DNA of 64,000 nucleotides from Ichthyophthirius multifiliis (taxonomy: Eukaryota > Ciliophora > Oligohymenophorea > Hymenostomatida). The notes below the pieces were generated by a model. That model ran no database searches. It worked only from the letters and a program-made list of their open reading frames with translations, and had not been told where the DNA came from. The first letter of the stretch is position 1. Each line of letters begins with the position of its first letter. Shown piece after piece: positions 1-13,905 of this stretch. The position numbers were made by a program, and so were the translations under genes. The stretch lies in assembly GCF_000220395.1 (NCBI RefSeq), contig NW_004086321.1:1-64000 (forward strand). The letters are read 5' to 3'.

Positions 1-3
1 ATA

Positions 4-46
<43 letters not shown>
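1..46. repeat. AT dinucleotide tract at window edge
   Basis: Almost pure (AT)n at the left edge, followed by AT-rich sequence up to about 380 without a supported gene. It is probably the 3' flank of the minus-strand gene that ends at 382. Confidence 0.7.
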
Positions 47-47
<1 letters not shown>

Positions 48-381
48 TAAATTTATATATATATAGTTATATATATTTTTTTTATCTATATACTACATAT
101 ATATATTTTTTTTTATATGTTAATTTTAAATTATTTTTTATTTTATTTTTCACAATTTTAATAGACTTAATTTTTTTTTTATTAATAAATATAAAATTTA
201 AATTATTCATAATACAAATAAAATATAATTAAATTTAATTTTTAAAAATATTTATATACTAATAAATATCTATGTTAAAAAATATATATAATTTTTTATT
301 ATGATTTAAATATTTATTATATTCGAAAAAATCTAAAATTTTATATTTTTAAATTTATATAATTTTATTTTTAAAAAATTA

Positions 382-3344
382 TCACATTATTTCTACTTCT
401 GATAAAATTTCATTTTCTTCATCATAGTCATAATTATCCTTTTATATATATATATATAATAATAAGTATTAATTAATTTATTAATTTTTTACATTAGTTT
501 ACTTTTCAATTTTATTTTGTTCTTAATATTCTTTTATTTCTACTTCATCGACATCATTTTATTAATAATTTTTATTTTAATTATTAATATCTTCAACATC
601 TTCATAAAATTCATCTAATTATATAAAAATATTATTTTTTAATAATTATTTAATTTTAATATTATATTAAATAAACCTTATTCATAGATATCTTATTATT
701 AATCTTATTAAATATTGTTTTATATTTCATTATATTATTAATTTTATTTTGTATTAGAATTTTAATCTTAATATTATATTAAATATTTTTTAAGTTTTAA
801 ATAAAAGAATAAATTAAATAACTTTTTTATTGACTTTTTTAATTTAAAATAGATAATAAAACCAAATAATTTAACTCATTTAAATTTTAAGAATCATCAA
901 TCATGTTAATAACCATAAAGTCAATATGTTAAATTTCTAAATTAATGTTTAATTAATTTAATTATTAAATGAAATTTTCTTTGGATATTAATTATAATTC
1001 ATTACTACATTAATCAAATAAATTTTTTAAATTTAAGAGTTCATCTCCTATTAACTATTTTTATTTTTATTTTAGTTAAAACAAAACAAAAAAAGAATTT
1101 ATTTAGTTTACATTTATTATATCTTCATACATTTATTCTGCTTCTTCTTAAGAAAATATTTCATATTATGGAATCATTTATTATAAAATTTGTTTAATTT
1201 CTTTTACCTGTTTAGTTTAAAATTTATTATTTTATATTTATTATTATGAATTATTATTTTCCATTATATATTAAGTAAATATTTAAGAATTTTAAATTTT
1301 TAAGTTAAATGGTTCTCTTTATTAAAAAAAAAAAAAAAAAATTTTTATAAAATAAAAATAAAAAATTAAAACTATATAAATAAATTTTCTAATGAACTAT
1401 ATGAAATTTATGCATTTAAATCAGAAAAATATATTTCAAAAACCTATTATTTATCTAAACCATTCGCCATTAATCTATATCTTAATTCATCTCCTTTTTT
1501 ATATTTAATTATTATTATTATTATTATTATTATTAGTTAAATAAAATTTAATATTATATAAAACTAATTACCTATTTATTCTGCTATTTTTATATCTATT
1601 CTTTATACTTATTTAATTTCTTTTTAAATAAACCTTTTTTGTTATATATATTTTATTTATTATTTAATATATAATATTAAATATTTTTACTATTATATTT
1701 TTGTTTCTTTATTTTACTATTTATTTTATATTTTTTACTATTAAATTTAATTATTTTAATGTTAATTTTCATTTATTTAATGTTAATTTTCATTTCTTTA
1801 ATAATAATTTTCATTTATTTATGAGTTTTTATATTAAACATCATTTTTTGGCGTTTATTAGTTTTATAGTTTATTTGTTAAATTTTGTAATTTTTATTTA
1901 TATTCTTCTAACTTTTCTTATTATTATTAAAATTAAATTTTTTAAATTTCAGTATTTTCTTGTAAACACCTAATTATTTGATCTTTTTCTTCTAAAATTT
2001 CTTAGAAATTATTTATTTAACTTTTAATTAAATTTAATATATGAAAAAAATTTATTAATACATTTTTACTTATAATCTGTATTATCTTAATTATTTGTTT
2101 AAGTATTTTATGATTATTAATTTTCTATGCTTTTTATTTTTTATATTAATACATTTATTTCTTAGTCTTTATCTTTTAAATTTATTTTTAAAGCATTTAC
2201 TTAAACTTTATTTTATTATTCTAATTAATTATATTATTACTATTTTATTTTTAAATTATATAATTCTTATTTATATTAATATTATTTAAATATTACATTT
2301 AATTAAATATTCTATTTTGTTATATTTTTAAATTATTGATTTAATTCTTAATTATCTATTTACAGTTTATCAATTATTTATTATTATTATTTATTTTCAT
2401 TTTTATTCTGATTTGTATTATATTGACTATTTTAAATTTTATGTTTATATAAATTTTATTTTATTAAGTACCTATTATTATATTATTATAGTATTTTATA
2501 AAGCCTTTACGATTCTTCTTATTAGGCTTAATATTATATTACTAATTCTTAAATTTTAGTAAACTTTGCTTATTTTTTAATTTTATTATTTGTTTCTTAT
2601 AAATATTCGATTTGGATTTATAAGTCCTTAATTTATTATTACATAATTTAAACTGTTTTTTCCTTATATATTTTTTTTTTATAAGATTATATATATATTT
2701 TTTTATTATATACTTCTGTTTTGGGAATTATTTATTATTATTAACCTTTAATTTTCTAATTTTCAACAAAGGTTTTTTTCATTTTTAAATTTTCTTTCTT
2801 TATATAAAAATATTTTAAGTATTTTTTTTTATTTTATTTTTAAAAAAGAAACTTCTAATTATTGTATTCTTGTTTTTAATTTGATACTTTCATTTTAAAT
2901 TTAATTAATTTTTTATTTATATTATAATATTTCTAAGTATAATTATTCTTTATCTTAGTATATTATTTTTGGAATTAAATAATCTTATTAATTATAATTA
3001 TTATCATTAATACATAGATACTATTTTAATTGAAATGATTAATTATTATTTAAATATTGTTTTCTTTAAATTTATTAAAATCTTATTTTTATATTTAAAT
3101 ATTTAATTACTTCAATTATTATATTATTTTATTACTTGTTTGGATTCTTTTTCAAATCTACTTATTATGTGAAATAGCTTATATTTAATGATTTATTTAA
3201 ATAATATTGTTTTTATTATATATTTTATAAATTGCTTTTTAATATCTTTTTTGGTTAATTTTAGATATTTCTTATAGGCCTATATTAGTCTTAAAATAAT
3301 TAATTTTTTTAAAAATCTAAGTCTTAAATATATTTTTATATCAT
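382..3344 (-). CDS. Gln/Asn-rich coiled-coil protein, multi-exon, function unknown
   Basis: Read on the minus strand with the ciliate code, the region gives a Gln/Lys/Asn-rich chain with heptad-like stretches such as IQQLEKENLKMKKT (around 2780-2880) and a strongly acidic C-terminus ending DYDEENEILSEVEIM before TGA (382-384). The start proposed is the ATG at 3342-3344 (MIQKYIQDLDFQ). Two introns are visible: 436-492 (57 nt) near the 3' end, and one near 2790-2850 that joins QLE to KENLKM. Other introns are likely but I could not place all of them, so the interior is uncertain. No catalytic motif or known domain was recognised. Its neighbour is the convergent-side karyopherin gene on the same strand, with about 115 bp between. 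A structural or scaffold role is only a guess from composition. Confidence 0.5.
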
Positions 3345-3458
3345 TTTTTTAATTTTTCTTAATTACCAATATATTTATGATAAATTAAATTAATTTTTAA
3401 AATAAAATTTTATTTATAAATAAATAACCAATATATATATATATTTTTTATATTTTTG

Positions 3459-4101
3459 TCAAATATTAATTTATTTAATTAATTCTAAAGAATTAGTATT
3501 TAAAATATCTTAATATTCTTTATTTTATATAACATTTTTAATTCTACCAACAACCTATAATAAGTCTTATTAAATTCCTATATCAAAACTAATTTAAATA
3601 TTTCCAACTAAACACTTAAGCAATAATTCATGTATATTCTAAGCTTCCTCAACATCTTTTGATAAAGGCAAATGTCCTATAGCTAATTTTAAAGCTTAAT
3701 TTCTTATATTAATATCCTCAATTTAATAAAAAGCAATTTTAATTATAGATGAAACAGCGTTTTCTAATATGATTTTATTTTCATTTTATTAATATTAATT
3801 ATTATTTACTAAATCAAATAATGCTTATAAAGCTTTGTCTTAAAATTAAATAAATTATTCCTTTTTACATCTCATAGCAAGAATTCCTATTCCGAAAATA
3901 CTACTTTATTTTATATCATTATTATCATATTAAAGTGTATAATCTATAAGTAAAAGAAGCAAATCATTATATATTTTATCAATAATCTAAATTCGAAAAT
4001 AAAAATATATATATAATAAATAATTATTATATAAATTATATAAATATAATATTATTTTTTTTAAAAAAATATAAATATTGATTAATAAATATAAAAATAT
4101 G

Positions 4102-4172
<71 letters not shown>

Positions 4173-7018
4173 GTTTTAAGAACTATTTTAAAAGACTTCA
4201 TCAAATACGCAAATAGCTATATTTATTTCATTATCAGAACTTTTTTCTTTATTAAAAACTTCATAAAAATCTGGAAGTAGATTATTAACGATTTTGTTTT
4301 CCAGATTTTTGTATAATCTCAATGCTTGTCCAATAATATCTATCATAGCTAAAAAAATTTTTTTTTTTTTTTTTTTTTTTATATTTACATTCCATTATTT
4401 CATTTGCTTCATCGTATTTATTTTCGAATTCTTCCTGAGTGTGCTCGTCCATATCTTAATTTTCGTATTCTTTAATTATATTTTTTTTTTATTTTTTTGA
4501 CAGTTTTTAACATTCTAAACATAAATCAATTATTTATTCAAAAATAATACTATTATCATGACTAAAAGATTTTATATTTTTCAAACATTCAGCCAAATTG
4601 GATATAATTAAAATGCAATCATCTACATTTTCTTCTTTTATACAATTTTGTAATTAAACTTATAATAAAGGTAAAAAAATGTTATAAATTTATTCCTTTT
4701 AAGGATTGTCGTTTTTGGAGGCTAAAATAAGGTGTTTTACAGACTTTATGGCCACTTCTTTGATTTCGGAAGAGTATTTAAATCCTATATATTAGGAAAT
4801 TTTCTAAACACAAACTTATATATATTAAGAAAAATCGTAGTTTTTCATCACATTTATTATTACTTAGAGTGTGTTAAAAGCTTCTATTTTCTATTCTAGG
4901 GCTGACGTGTTTATTTATAGGGTTTTAAGTCCCCCATATATACCAAAATCGAGGTTTAGTTTTTGAATTTTATTATTATCTTTTACGTTAGTTTTCTCAT
5001 CTTCACTAATTTTCACGTTTATTTCAATATCAATTCCTTTTAAAACTTTATTAATAACTTAAGGTAAATAAACTGAAAAATCTCCCTATAAAGCTTCAGC
5101 TACTTAGCCGTAAACTAGAAAAATAGGAGCATGATGAGGGTCGTCTTCTTCTATATTGGGATTGTTTTACATAGCTATCAATTCGTTCATTATTCCAGGA
5201 CAGTCTTAGTTAAAAATCTATTTATTTTCTTTAATTGAAGTTAATAAATAGCCCATACATTCTATAGTGTAGGTCCTAATACTGATTTCTTAAGGAGTTG
5301 TGGGCTATATAGTCTATAAAATAATAGTTAAACCAGGCATAAATGTATTATAGTATTTAGAAAAAGCATTTTAAAGAGAAATTGCTATTGTTGAAAGTGC
5401 AATTAAAGTCTCTTCAAGTACTCTTAGATGAGAATAGGATTTTTTAGAATTTAAATTTTAGGAAAATACAAAGGCAATTCCTTCTAATAAATTATCTGAG
5501 TATTTTTCAAAAATTAATTTAATGTTTTTTTATGATTATTCATCTTCATCCTCTTCTATTATTTCTTTAAAGAAATTTATTATTGTGGAAACAGCACGAA
5601 ATTACAATTTTAAATTATCACTTTTTATATTTTCAAGCACACATGAAAATATTGTTTCAAAGTATTCGTATTGTATATTAGGGTAGTATTCTACACAAAG
5701 AGAGGCGTAAGTAGTCAGGATGTCGTATTGGATTCTTATTTAGTCTTCTTTTTTTTAAAAGGACTTTTTTTAGATTTTTTATAATAAACTCATTACGTTT
5801 TTTATTTCTTTTTTTATCATCTCGCCACTCTCGTTTATTAGTTGGGAAATACATACAAGACCAGAGCGTATGAAATTCCATTCTTCTTAATTTAATGCTT
5901 AAATTATTAAAGGAAAGAAAATCGGGAAGAGGAACTTATTGCTTAAACTTTCCCCGATTTTACCTAAAATGTCTTCCGCGGCACTACTTAAGTCATTTTT
6001 AGATAAGGCTTAGTCTAATATTTATTCAGACCATTCGTCAAATGGGAGGTCTTTGGCCAAGGAAATCATTTAGATGAATATAGGGACTGTCTTTTATTTG
6101 AAATCAGTGTTTTTTCTCAATAAATTTGGATTATTTTAGGCTAAAACCATGATACCGGATAGACTTTTTATTTTAATAGATTAAGAAAGGTTAGAGGTGA
6201 GAATTTCATTAAATAAAGCCAAAAAGTCATTAGTGAAGTTTTTTGTAAACTTGGGGTGAATTTCAATTAGGTCTATAAGAGAATTTAATGTAATAGTACC
6301 AGATTCTAATTAGTCTATTTATATACATTCGACACATTTTTTTATTAAATTAGGGAAAATTTACTCAAAATTTTTTAATAATTTGTCTTCCTATACTGCG
6401 CATAAAAAACCTATTAAACTCTTAAACGCATAGGCGCGGACTTAGATTTCCTTATCTTCCATATATATGGTTAATATTTGTGAAATTTCATTAAAATATT
6501 TCATTAAATCATCATCATCTAGGGAATATTCACACATTGTTTCTATTAAATAAGTTAAGCCTTTTTTTAAATTTATATCAGAGGTGGTTTTTTATTAGTT
6601 TAGAAAATTTATTAGATCTAAAGTACGCTTTTGGAGAGTGTAGAGCTTTATGATTATTTCTACAGCGCGTTTTATATAGAGATAGTTTCGGGGAGTTGAG
6701 GTTATTGATTGTTATACTTTTTGTAATATTTCAGTTTATTGCTCAATCGAGATTTTTTGTAAATTATCTTCATTATCTATATATTGCTTTTTTAGCATTA
6801 AGGCGGCTAATTCAGATAACTTTTTTTTTTTTTTTTGGGTTTTTTTTTTTATATACTTCTGATTTGGGAAGAGATAAGGCAGATAGATATTGGTTTAATC
6901 CTCCGTAAAAATCAACGTTGGGAATTTGGTTTAAAAAATCTTCGGCTGTTTTTCTTTGGTTAAAGTCTTGATTAAATAAAAATGACTCAAGTACTTATTG
7001 GATTGAATTATATGACAT
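3459..7018 (-). CDS. Importin beta-3 / IPO5 (Kap121)-like karyopherin
   Basis: Nuclear transport receptor of the importin-beta superfamily, expected to bind Ran-GTP and carry cargo through nuclear pores. The start is ATG at 7016-7018 (MSYNSIQQVLESFLFNQ) and the stop TGA at 3459-3461. Three introns are placed: 6820-6856 (37 nt), 4349-4388 (40 nt) and 3987-4172 (186 nt, mostly AT repeat). Removing them leaves exactly 1,099 codons, so 1,098 aa, essentially the length of IPO5. The sequence is helical HEAT-repeat-like throughout. Family-like segments include EEWNFIRSGLVCISQLINES (IPO5: DWRHAALMALSAIGEG) and DIKQSSIFGIGILAMR (IPO5: RQAAAYGIG). The phase and frame close perfectly, which supports the model. 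IPO4 is the closest alternative assignment. It is divergently transcribed from the AIFM3-like gene. Confidence 0.88.
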
Positions 7019-7519
7019 TTTTGTATATATATATATATATTTTTTTATTAAAATTATTTTAGATGTTTTATTTTTATTTTTTAGATAATAAATAAATTTA
7101 GTATATATATATATATATATCTAAAATTAATAAAAATACTTTATTTTTAGATTTTGTTTTTGATTATTAATTTTCTATAAAATAAATTGACTGAATAATA
7201 AATATTTATATTATTTAGCATTATTTAGTAATAATAAAAAAATAAAAATATATTCATAATATCATTTTTAATAATGTATTTTTGTAAAAAAATATATTAA
7301 GATTTTAAAAATACTAAATAAAAATATCGGATTATTAATTATAACAAAAATAATAATTAAATTTTTATTAACTAATATTAAATAAAAATATTATATAAAT
7401 ATATTAATAATATATGTTTACAAATATATAATATAAAAAATTAATTAATATATAAATGTAAAATATTTCTTTTATTTAAAAAAAATTAAAAAATAAAATA
7501 TCCAAAAATTAAAAAAAGC
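7019..7519. promoter_or_regulatory. Divergent intergenic region (shared promoter space)
   Basis: 501 bp separate two divergent start codons (karyopherin at 7018 on minus, oxidoreductase at 7520 on plus). The sequence is A+T rich with short AT tracts at 7023-7040 and 7101-7119. It must hold both promoters, but no specific element could be recognised. Confidence 0.45.
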
Positions 7520-9370
7520 ATGTTCTCATTTGTGTTCCGTAATATATTAAAATAATCCTTAATTAATATAAAAATAAACACATAAAAAATCAAATAAATA
7601 TCCGCGTTTTCTCTATTAACATTTGGCACAACTTACTATTTAAATAAGCCTATATACTCTGATGATATTTATGATTATACAATAGCCGCAAATTTAAAAG
7701 AAGGTGAAAAAATCGAAGTCTAATTAGACCCAGAAGACCCTGATTCTACTGTATTAGTATGCAAAGTGGATGAAACTTATTTTTGCGTTTCTAATAAATG
7801 CCCCATTTTTGGAGCTCCTTTAAGTAAAGGTCATTTATTTAAAGATAAGATTGTTTGTCCATAACATAATACTTAGTTTTCAGTCAAAAGTGGATATGTT
7901 GAAGGCGGCCCGGTATTTGATGGGCTCTAAAGATTTTAAATAACCGAGAAAGATGGTAAATTGAGAATTAAGGTGCCCAAAAATAAACTGAATATACCTA
8001 AAAATATGAAAATGGTTAAATATGACATCAATAATAAATAAAAATATGTCATTATAGGAGGAGGGCCAGCTGGTTTAAGTGCTGCTGAAACTCTAAGGTA
8101 ATGCGGGTTTAGTGGAAAGATAATTATTGTGAATAAAGAGAAGTATTTAGCTTATGATAGGACTGTATTGTCTAAAAATGTGTTTTTTTCAAGAATTAAG
8201 GACTTGTAATTTAGATAGAAGGATTTTTTGGATAATTATGGAATCGAAATTTTAAATGAAGAAGAAGTTGTGGAAATCAATTCTGAAAGGAAATTTGTAG
8301 AAACTAAAAATAAAAATCATATTCATTTTGACAAATTGTTAATTAGTTCAGGCTCAGAACCGGTTGTTTTTGAGTGCTTTTAGGAATTATTTTAATAAAA
8401 TAAGGAAATAAATAATTTAGTTACTTTAAGAGAATACTAGGATGTAGTTAAAATCAGAAAATAAATATTAGTTTAAAATGAAAAAAATAAAAAACCCAAA
8501 ATTTAATAAAAAAAAAATATTTTAATTGTCGGAGCTTCTTTTAATGGGATGGAAAGTGCGTCTTCCATTAAAGAATTTCTAAAGGAAAATGCTAATATTA
8601 CTATCATAGATATTAATTAATAACCTTATGAAAGACTTTTGGGAAAAGAAGTAGGGAATGCCATTAAGGAAAATTTTAAGCAAAATGGGGTTAATTTCTT
8701 AATGAATTGTACTATAAAGGATTTTAAAGAAGAAGATAATAAAATATAGACTGTTACATTGTCTACAGGGGAAGTTTTGAAACCTGATTTAGTGTTATTG
8801 GGTACTGGAACTCTTCCTAATACTAAGTTTGTAGGCTAGGAGGTCGAAAAAGATGAATTTGGAGCAATCAAAACTGATAGCTTTTTATAAAGTAGTAATG
8901 AAAGTATTTATGCGGCAGGGGATGTGGCTTGTTATCCGTATCATTTTACTGGGGAAAGAATTAGATCAGAACATATAAATTCTTCGGTCTATTAGGGATA
9001 TATAGCAGCTCTAAATATGTACGGGAAACTAACTCCGGTTTAATAAATACCGTTTTTTTGGACAGGATTTTTCGGGAAATAATTACATTATACGGGATTT
9101 GTGAAAAATTATGATGAAGTATATATTCAAGGAGATTTAAAGAAATTAGAATTTTTGGCCTGGTATTTAAAAAATGATAAGGTATTGGCAGTCGCAAGTG
9201 TCAATTAAGGACCTGTAGGGATTTTAATTAATGAGGCAATGAGATTAAATTTATTACCTTCAGCTATGGATATTAAGAAGGGGAGAGTTAATTTAGATGA
9301 TATTTAAAAAAAAGTTAATGAAGCAGCAAGATAGTGCAAGTGTAAAAGATAAAGTAAATGTAAAATATGA
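7520..9370 (+). CDS. AIFM3-like Rieske/FAD-NAD(P)H oxidoreductase, Rieske ligand missing
   Basis: Single uninterrupted frame of 616 aa from ATG 7520 to TGA 9368-9370. Residues 1 to about 45 are a basic, Ser/Leu/Ile-rich leader (MFSFVFRNILKQSLINIKIN) followed by a hydrophobic stretch, which suggests mitochondrial targeting and membrane anchoring. A Rieske-type domain lies at about 60-165, then a pyridine nucleotide-disulfide oxidoreductase core with GGGPAG at 180-185 (FAD), a second Rossmann motif IVGASFNGME from about 336 (NAD(P)H), and the FAD-binding YAAGDVA further on. This order matches AIF-like/AIFM3 proteins. The odd feature is the first Rieske box: it reads C94-P-I96-F-G-A-P-L, where the family has C-x-H. 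The second box, C113-P-Q-H116, is intact. The cluster would have three of four ligands. The protein C-terminus is Cys/Lys-rich (QCKCKRQSKCKI). The oxidoreductase assignment is firm; a working Rieske cluster is doubtful. Confidence 0.9.
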
Positions 9371-10120
9371 TATATACTTATTTTTTATATATGGAAAAGT
9401 TTTTTATTTTAATTAATTTTTTTTTTTTTTTTAGTTTTTTTTTTTTTAATATATATATATTATGATAATTTATATTAGTTCATATTTTTTAAATTAAATA
9501 TATATATTTTTTGTTTTTTTATTTATTAATAATATTTTATTAATATTATTTTTATGATATATTTTATATAAATTATGCATATATATAAAATAAAATATTT
9601 TTTTTATATAAGTTTTTACAAAATATAGAAGTTATTTATATTTATATTAAATTAAAAAATAACTTTAATATATTCACAGTTTTTAAATATAATAAATCAA
9701 ATGAAAAATTATTAAATTTATAAATTGAATCTGTATAATTATAGAATTGTAGATTTTTAGATATTTTCTATTTCGATTATAAAGATTATATAATATACTG
9801 AATTATATAAATAATATATTTTAGAGGTAAAAAATAGATTTAAATAAAAATATATTTATCTTTAAATAAATATAATCATATTAAAAGAAAAAAAAAATAT
9901 TTATGTAAATTAAAAAAGATTTAATTTGATATATTAAAAAAATATAATATTAAATAATTATATTTAAAATAAAAATATATTTTTTTTTTAAATTAATTAA
10001 ATAATAGAATTATACTTATGTTACTTAATATTTAATTTTATTAATTTATATATATAAAACATATAATATTTTTAAAAAAAAAAATAAAAAAAAAAATATA
10101 ATATATTAAAAATATAAATA

Positions 10121-10167
<47 letters not shown>

Positions 10168-10296
10168 TTTAATTCATATATCTATATATTAAATGAATTT
10201 TCTTTTATTTTATTTTAATTTTTATTATACATAATTTTTAGAAATAAAAATACAAATACAAACATAAAAAATTTATATAAATATATTTAATTATTT
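9371..10296. other. Intergenic AT-rich region
   Basis: 926 bp between convergent genes, with poly-T/poly-A runs and an (AT)n tract at about 10129-10162. No coding frame with protein-like composition and no RNA gene was seen. Confidence 0.6.
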
Positions 10297-11012
10297 TCAT
10301 TTAAGGTTATTTTACTTTTCTGAAATATTTTTTATTTATTCAAAATTTTAGTATTTAGGAATTTATATATTATTATTTGCTTTTATTTTTTTATCTTATT
10401 ATTATTTTTTTAAATGATTATAATGTGAAACTACAGATAATGAAGGTACACATCCACCTTATTTCTTTAATGTGTTATATAAATTGATTTATTCGTTTAA
10501 TTAGAATATTATATTTTATTTATCCTAATCTTATTTAATAAAATAGGCTATTTAATTTTCTTATTCTTCTAATTTTTATTTTAACTAATTTATTAATTGT
10601 TAATTATTTTTATTAAGTGATATTAATTAATTAATATCAACAGAGTTTTAAAAAGTTTCTATTTTTTCTTCATATTCTAAACATTTAACTTTTAAATTAC
10701 TACAAACTTCTTCTAATTAATTTTTTTCTTATTAGATTTTATTATTTATAGTATTTAGTTTCTGTATTTTTATTTCTAAATCATTTATTTATATATCTTT
10801 AGATTTTATTTATTATTAAATTTATTCCATATATTAATTTTCAGATTTTTTATATAAAAGGTCTTTATTTTCTTATTCTAGTCTTTAAATTCTTTCTTTA
10901 TAATTAAATAAATCTTATTAATATTCACTTATTCTGTTTCTTAAATGCATAATTTCTTATTAATTTAACTCAAATTATTAATTATTAAATAAAGTCTATT
11001 TATAAATATATG

Positions 11013-11061
<49 letters not shown>

Positions 11062-12706
11062 TATATGCATTATTTTTTATTTTTTTAATTCGAAACACAA
11101 CAATGATAAAATGTTATATATATTTTTTTTTTAAATAAAAAATTACTTTTTGTCTAACATTTTCCATTTCTTTTGTTATATTATCTATTATTTCTTTATA
11201 TGAGTTATTTTCTTGTTCTAATTCTTTTATTTTTTGCATTTATTAAAATGCTTTATTTGGAGATTTATCATTATAATTTTAACAAGATTAATCTTATTAT
11301 AAATGAAGTAAATTTTCAAACGAATTATTATTATTATTATTTTATTATTTTTTTCTATATTAGATCACTTCTTCTATGAGTAATTTATTTTCTTTTTCTA
11401 AAGTTTCAATTTAATTAGTTTATTATGTGAGTTAAATATTTAACTATTAAATATTTTTTGTTAAAGAATTATTATCTTCTTTTAATTATTTTGATTAATA
11501 ATTCAAAATTTCATATTAATTTTTAACTTGTCTTCTATCTTCTTCCAAAGTCTTTATATTTTGGTTATTTTTATAATGTATTTCATCAATTTCTCTTCTA
11601 TGTTAAATATTCAAATCATTAATTTTATCCCTTAATTCTTTTTATGTTTATATTAAAAATTCATTTTCATATTCAAAATCTTTTATTTGACCTATAATTT
11701 TTTTGTGTTTTTATTAATTTTCTTATATTAATTCATTGAATCTTTTTTCTCCTTCTTCTTTTAAGTTTTTTAATTTTTTTTAATTTTTTTGTTTTAATTG
11801 GGCCATTTCTTATTATAAATCTTCCTTTTCTTTTTATTATTTTTATATTTTTTCCTATAAACTGTTTTAAAATGTTGTATTAGAACTTTTTATATTATTA
11901 ACTTCTTATAAAAGTTATTAATTGTTTATTTAAAGTTCCTAAATGCGTTATTTTTGGATAAAAGACTCATTTTAAAATTCCTGTATTTTTTCTAAAATTT
12001 CTTATTTTAAATTATTTCTTTCATGTATTAGTTCGTCATTTTATTTTAATAAACGATTATTTTATACTTATAAATCTTTGCAAATTTCCTATTTTTAAAA
12101 TTGAAGGTCTTCTATTGTTTATTTCAATTTATTAACTTCAGTTTAATGCAGATTTTATTTTTATTAAATTTTAAATTCATAATCTTTTTCATATTTTTTA
12201 AATTCTTCTCTTGCTAATATATTTTATTAATGAATAACTTATTAAAGTTCTTTATTTTTGGCTATTTCTTCATTTGCAATTGCTTTTTATTAATTTAAAA
12301 GTTCTTTTATATCTTCAAGTTTATTCATATATGTTTGATTTTACTAATCCTAATGTTCTTTATTAGTATCTTTTTATTTTTTTAGAGTTTATAAATAAGT
12401 ATTTAAATCTTATATTTGTATATTTTTTTGGTCTGTTATTTATTTCAGTTCTTACATTTTCGTAGATAGTAGTTATATATCAAAATCTTTTTATTAGATT
12501 AATTATAAATTAAAATTAAAGTTCTCTTATAATTGATTATATTTTTCTTATATGTCTTTATATAATTGATTTTTTTCAATTAGTTTTGATTCTAATTACT
12601 TTATTTTATGACCTTGGATTTATTAGAGTTCTTATATTTTTATGACTAAAATATCGTTAAATTCGGTGTTGTTTTTTATTTCGAAATTACTTTGTGATAT
12701 ATTCAT
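10297..12706 (-). CDS. Long coiled-coil protein (752 aa), function unknown
   Basis: The start is ATG at 12704-12706 (MNISQSNFEIKNNTEF) and the stop TGA at 10297-10299. One intron at 10996-11146 (151 nt, carrying an AT repeat) joins ...MENVRQK to TLFNNQQFELNQ. The spliced frame is exactly 753 codons. Almost the whole chain is Gln/Glu/Lys/Leu-rich heptad sequence, for example KLEEQENQIAYFIKQDQDKQ, apart from a short non-coiled C-terminal tail containing KKQGGCVPSLSVVSHYNH. No enzyme motif, transmembrane segment or signal peptide is visible. It resembles cytoskeletal or centriolar/basal-body coiled-coil proteins only in composition; TAA and TAG encode very many of the Gln residues. The model is reliable; the function is unknown. 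Confidence 0.75.
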
Positions 12707-13157
12707 TATTATTAATATATATTATTTTTTAAATATATTTATTTTCGATTTGTTGATATTTTATTATTTTAAAAATTTAAATGTTTTTAATTGATTTTTT
12801 ATTTTTTATTTTTAGTAAAATAAAAACTTATAGATCATTTTTACATATTAGAATATGTAAGTTTAAGTATCTTTTATTTATTTGAAAAGCCAAAATATAT
12901 AAGACAAAAAATTCAGAATTTTTATTAATTTATGAAGGAATATTATAAATAAATTGTTTAAATAAATATAATTATTAAATATTCTTAAATACATTTATAA
13001 AATTTTTTATTTTAACAATAAATATATATATAAAACTTTCTATATAATAAAAAGAAATTAAATGAAAATAATGTTGTTTTATTTAATAAAAGGATGTAAA
13101 TATAGATAAAAAAGAAACAAAAAATAGTAAACTAATTAATATAAATATATAATTTAT

Positions 13158-13194
<37 letters not shown>

Positions 13195-13905
13195 TATTAT
13201 TATTTTATATATTATTATATACAAATATAGTTTTTTATTCATATAAATAATATTTTTTTATTTATAAATACTTAAAAATTATCTTTTTTTTTGTGCAATT
13301 TATTTGGGTTAGAGTTTGAATATCATATTTAAAATTAATATGAAATAATTAAAATTTAATAAATTAAAAAATAACATAATTTTAATAAAAAATCATTTAT
13401 ATCCATACATATTAAATTAGAAGAAGTAGAATCTAAATTTTCAGTAAAATATAAAAATATTTTTTCAAAAAATTATATCAATATTTTTACACTTAATTTG
13501 GTTTATATATGATAATTTTAATACAATAATTCTAAAAAAATTAATTAAAAAATATTTATTGAAATTTTTAAATAATTAATTAAAATATTATATTGTATTT
13601 AATAAAAAATAAAAAAATATTATATATTAAAAATATTAATATATATATATAATATAAAAAAAATAAAATATTAGCTATCAAAAATAAAAAGGGTAAAAAA
13701 TAAATAATAATAATTGTATATATATATAAAAATTATTTATATATCTAAATAATAAATAAAAAAAAAGTATAAAATTATATAAATAAAATAATTTAAAAAA
13801 ATACAATCAGGAAAAAAAAAAAATCTTTAATAAATTAAGAGAAAAAGTTAGAAACAAAAAAAAAGAAAAAGTAAAAGAAAAAGAAAAAAAAAAGAAATAA
13901 AGAAA
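12707..13905. other. Intergenic AT-rich region with AT microsatellite
   Basis: 1.2 kb between divergent genes. It is A+T rich with an (AT)n tract at about 13165-13192 and an A-rich, AAG-rich stretch just upstream of the next start codon (13810-13905). No gene was seen. Confidence 0.6.

Noticed and set aside
1701-2289. Two plus-strand hydrophobic ORFs (90 aa and 64 aa)
   Set aside because: They are antisense to the Gln-rich coiled-coil gene: TTA/TAA-rich DNA read backwards gives Phe/Leu/Ile-rich text.
5678-6908. Short ORFs on both strands, 5678-5881 minus and 6696-6908 plus
   Set aside because: They lie within the IPO5-like gene in other frames; the karyopherin frame is conserved and complete.
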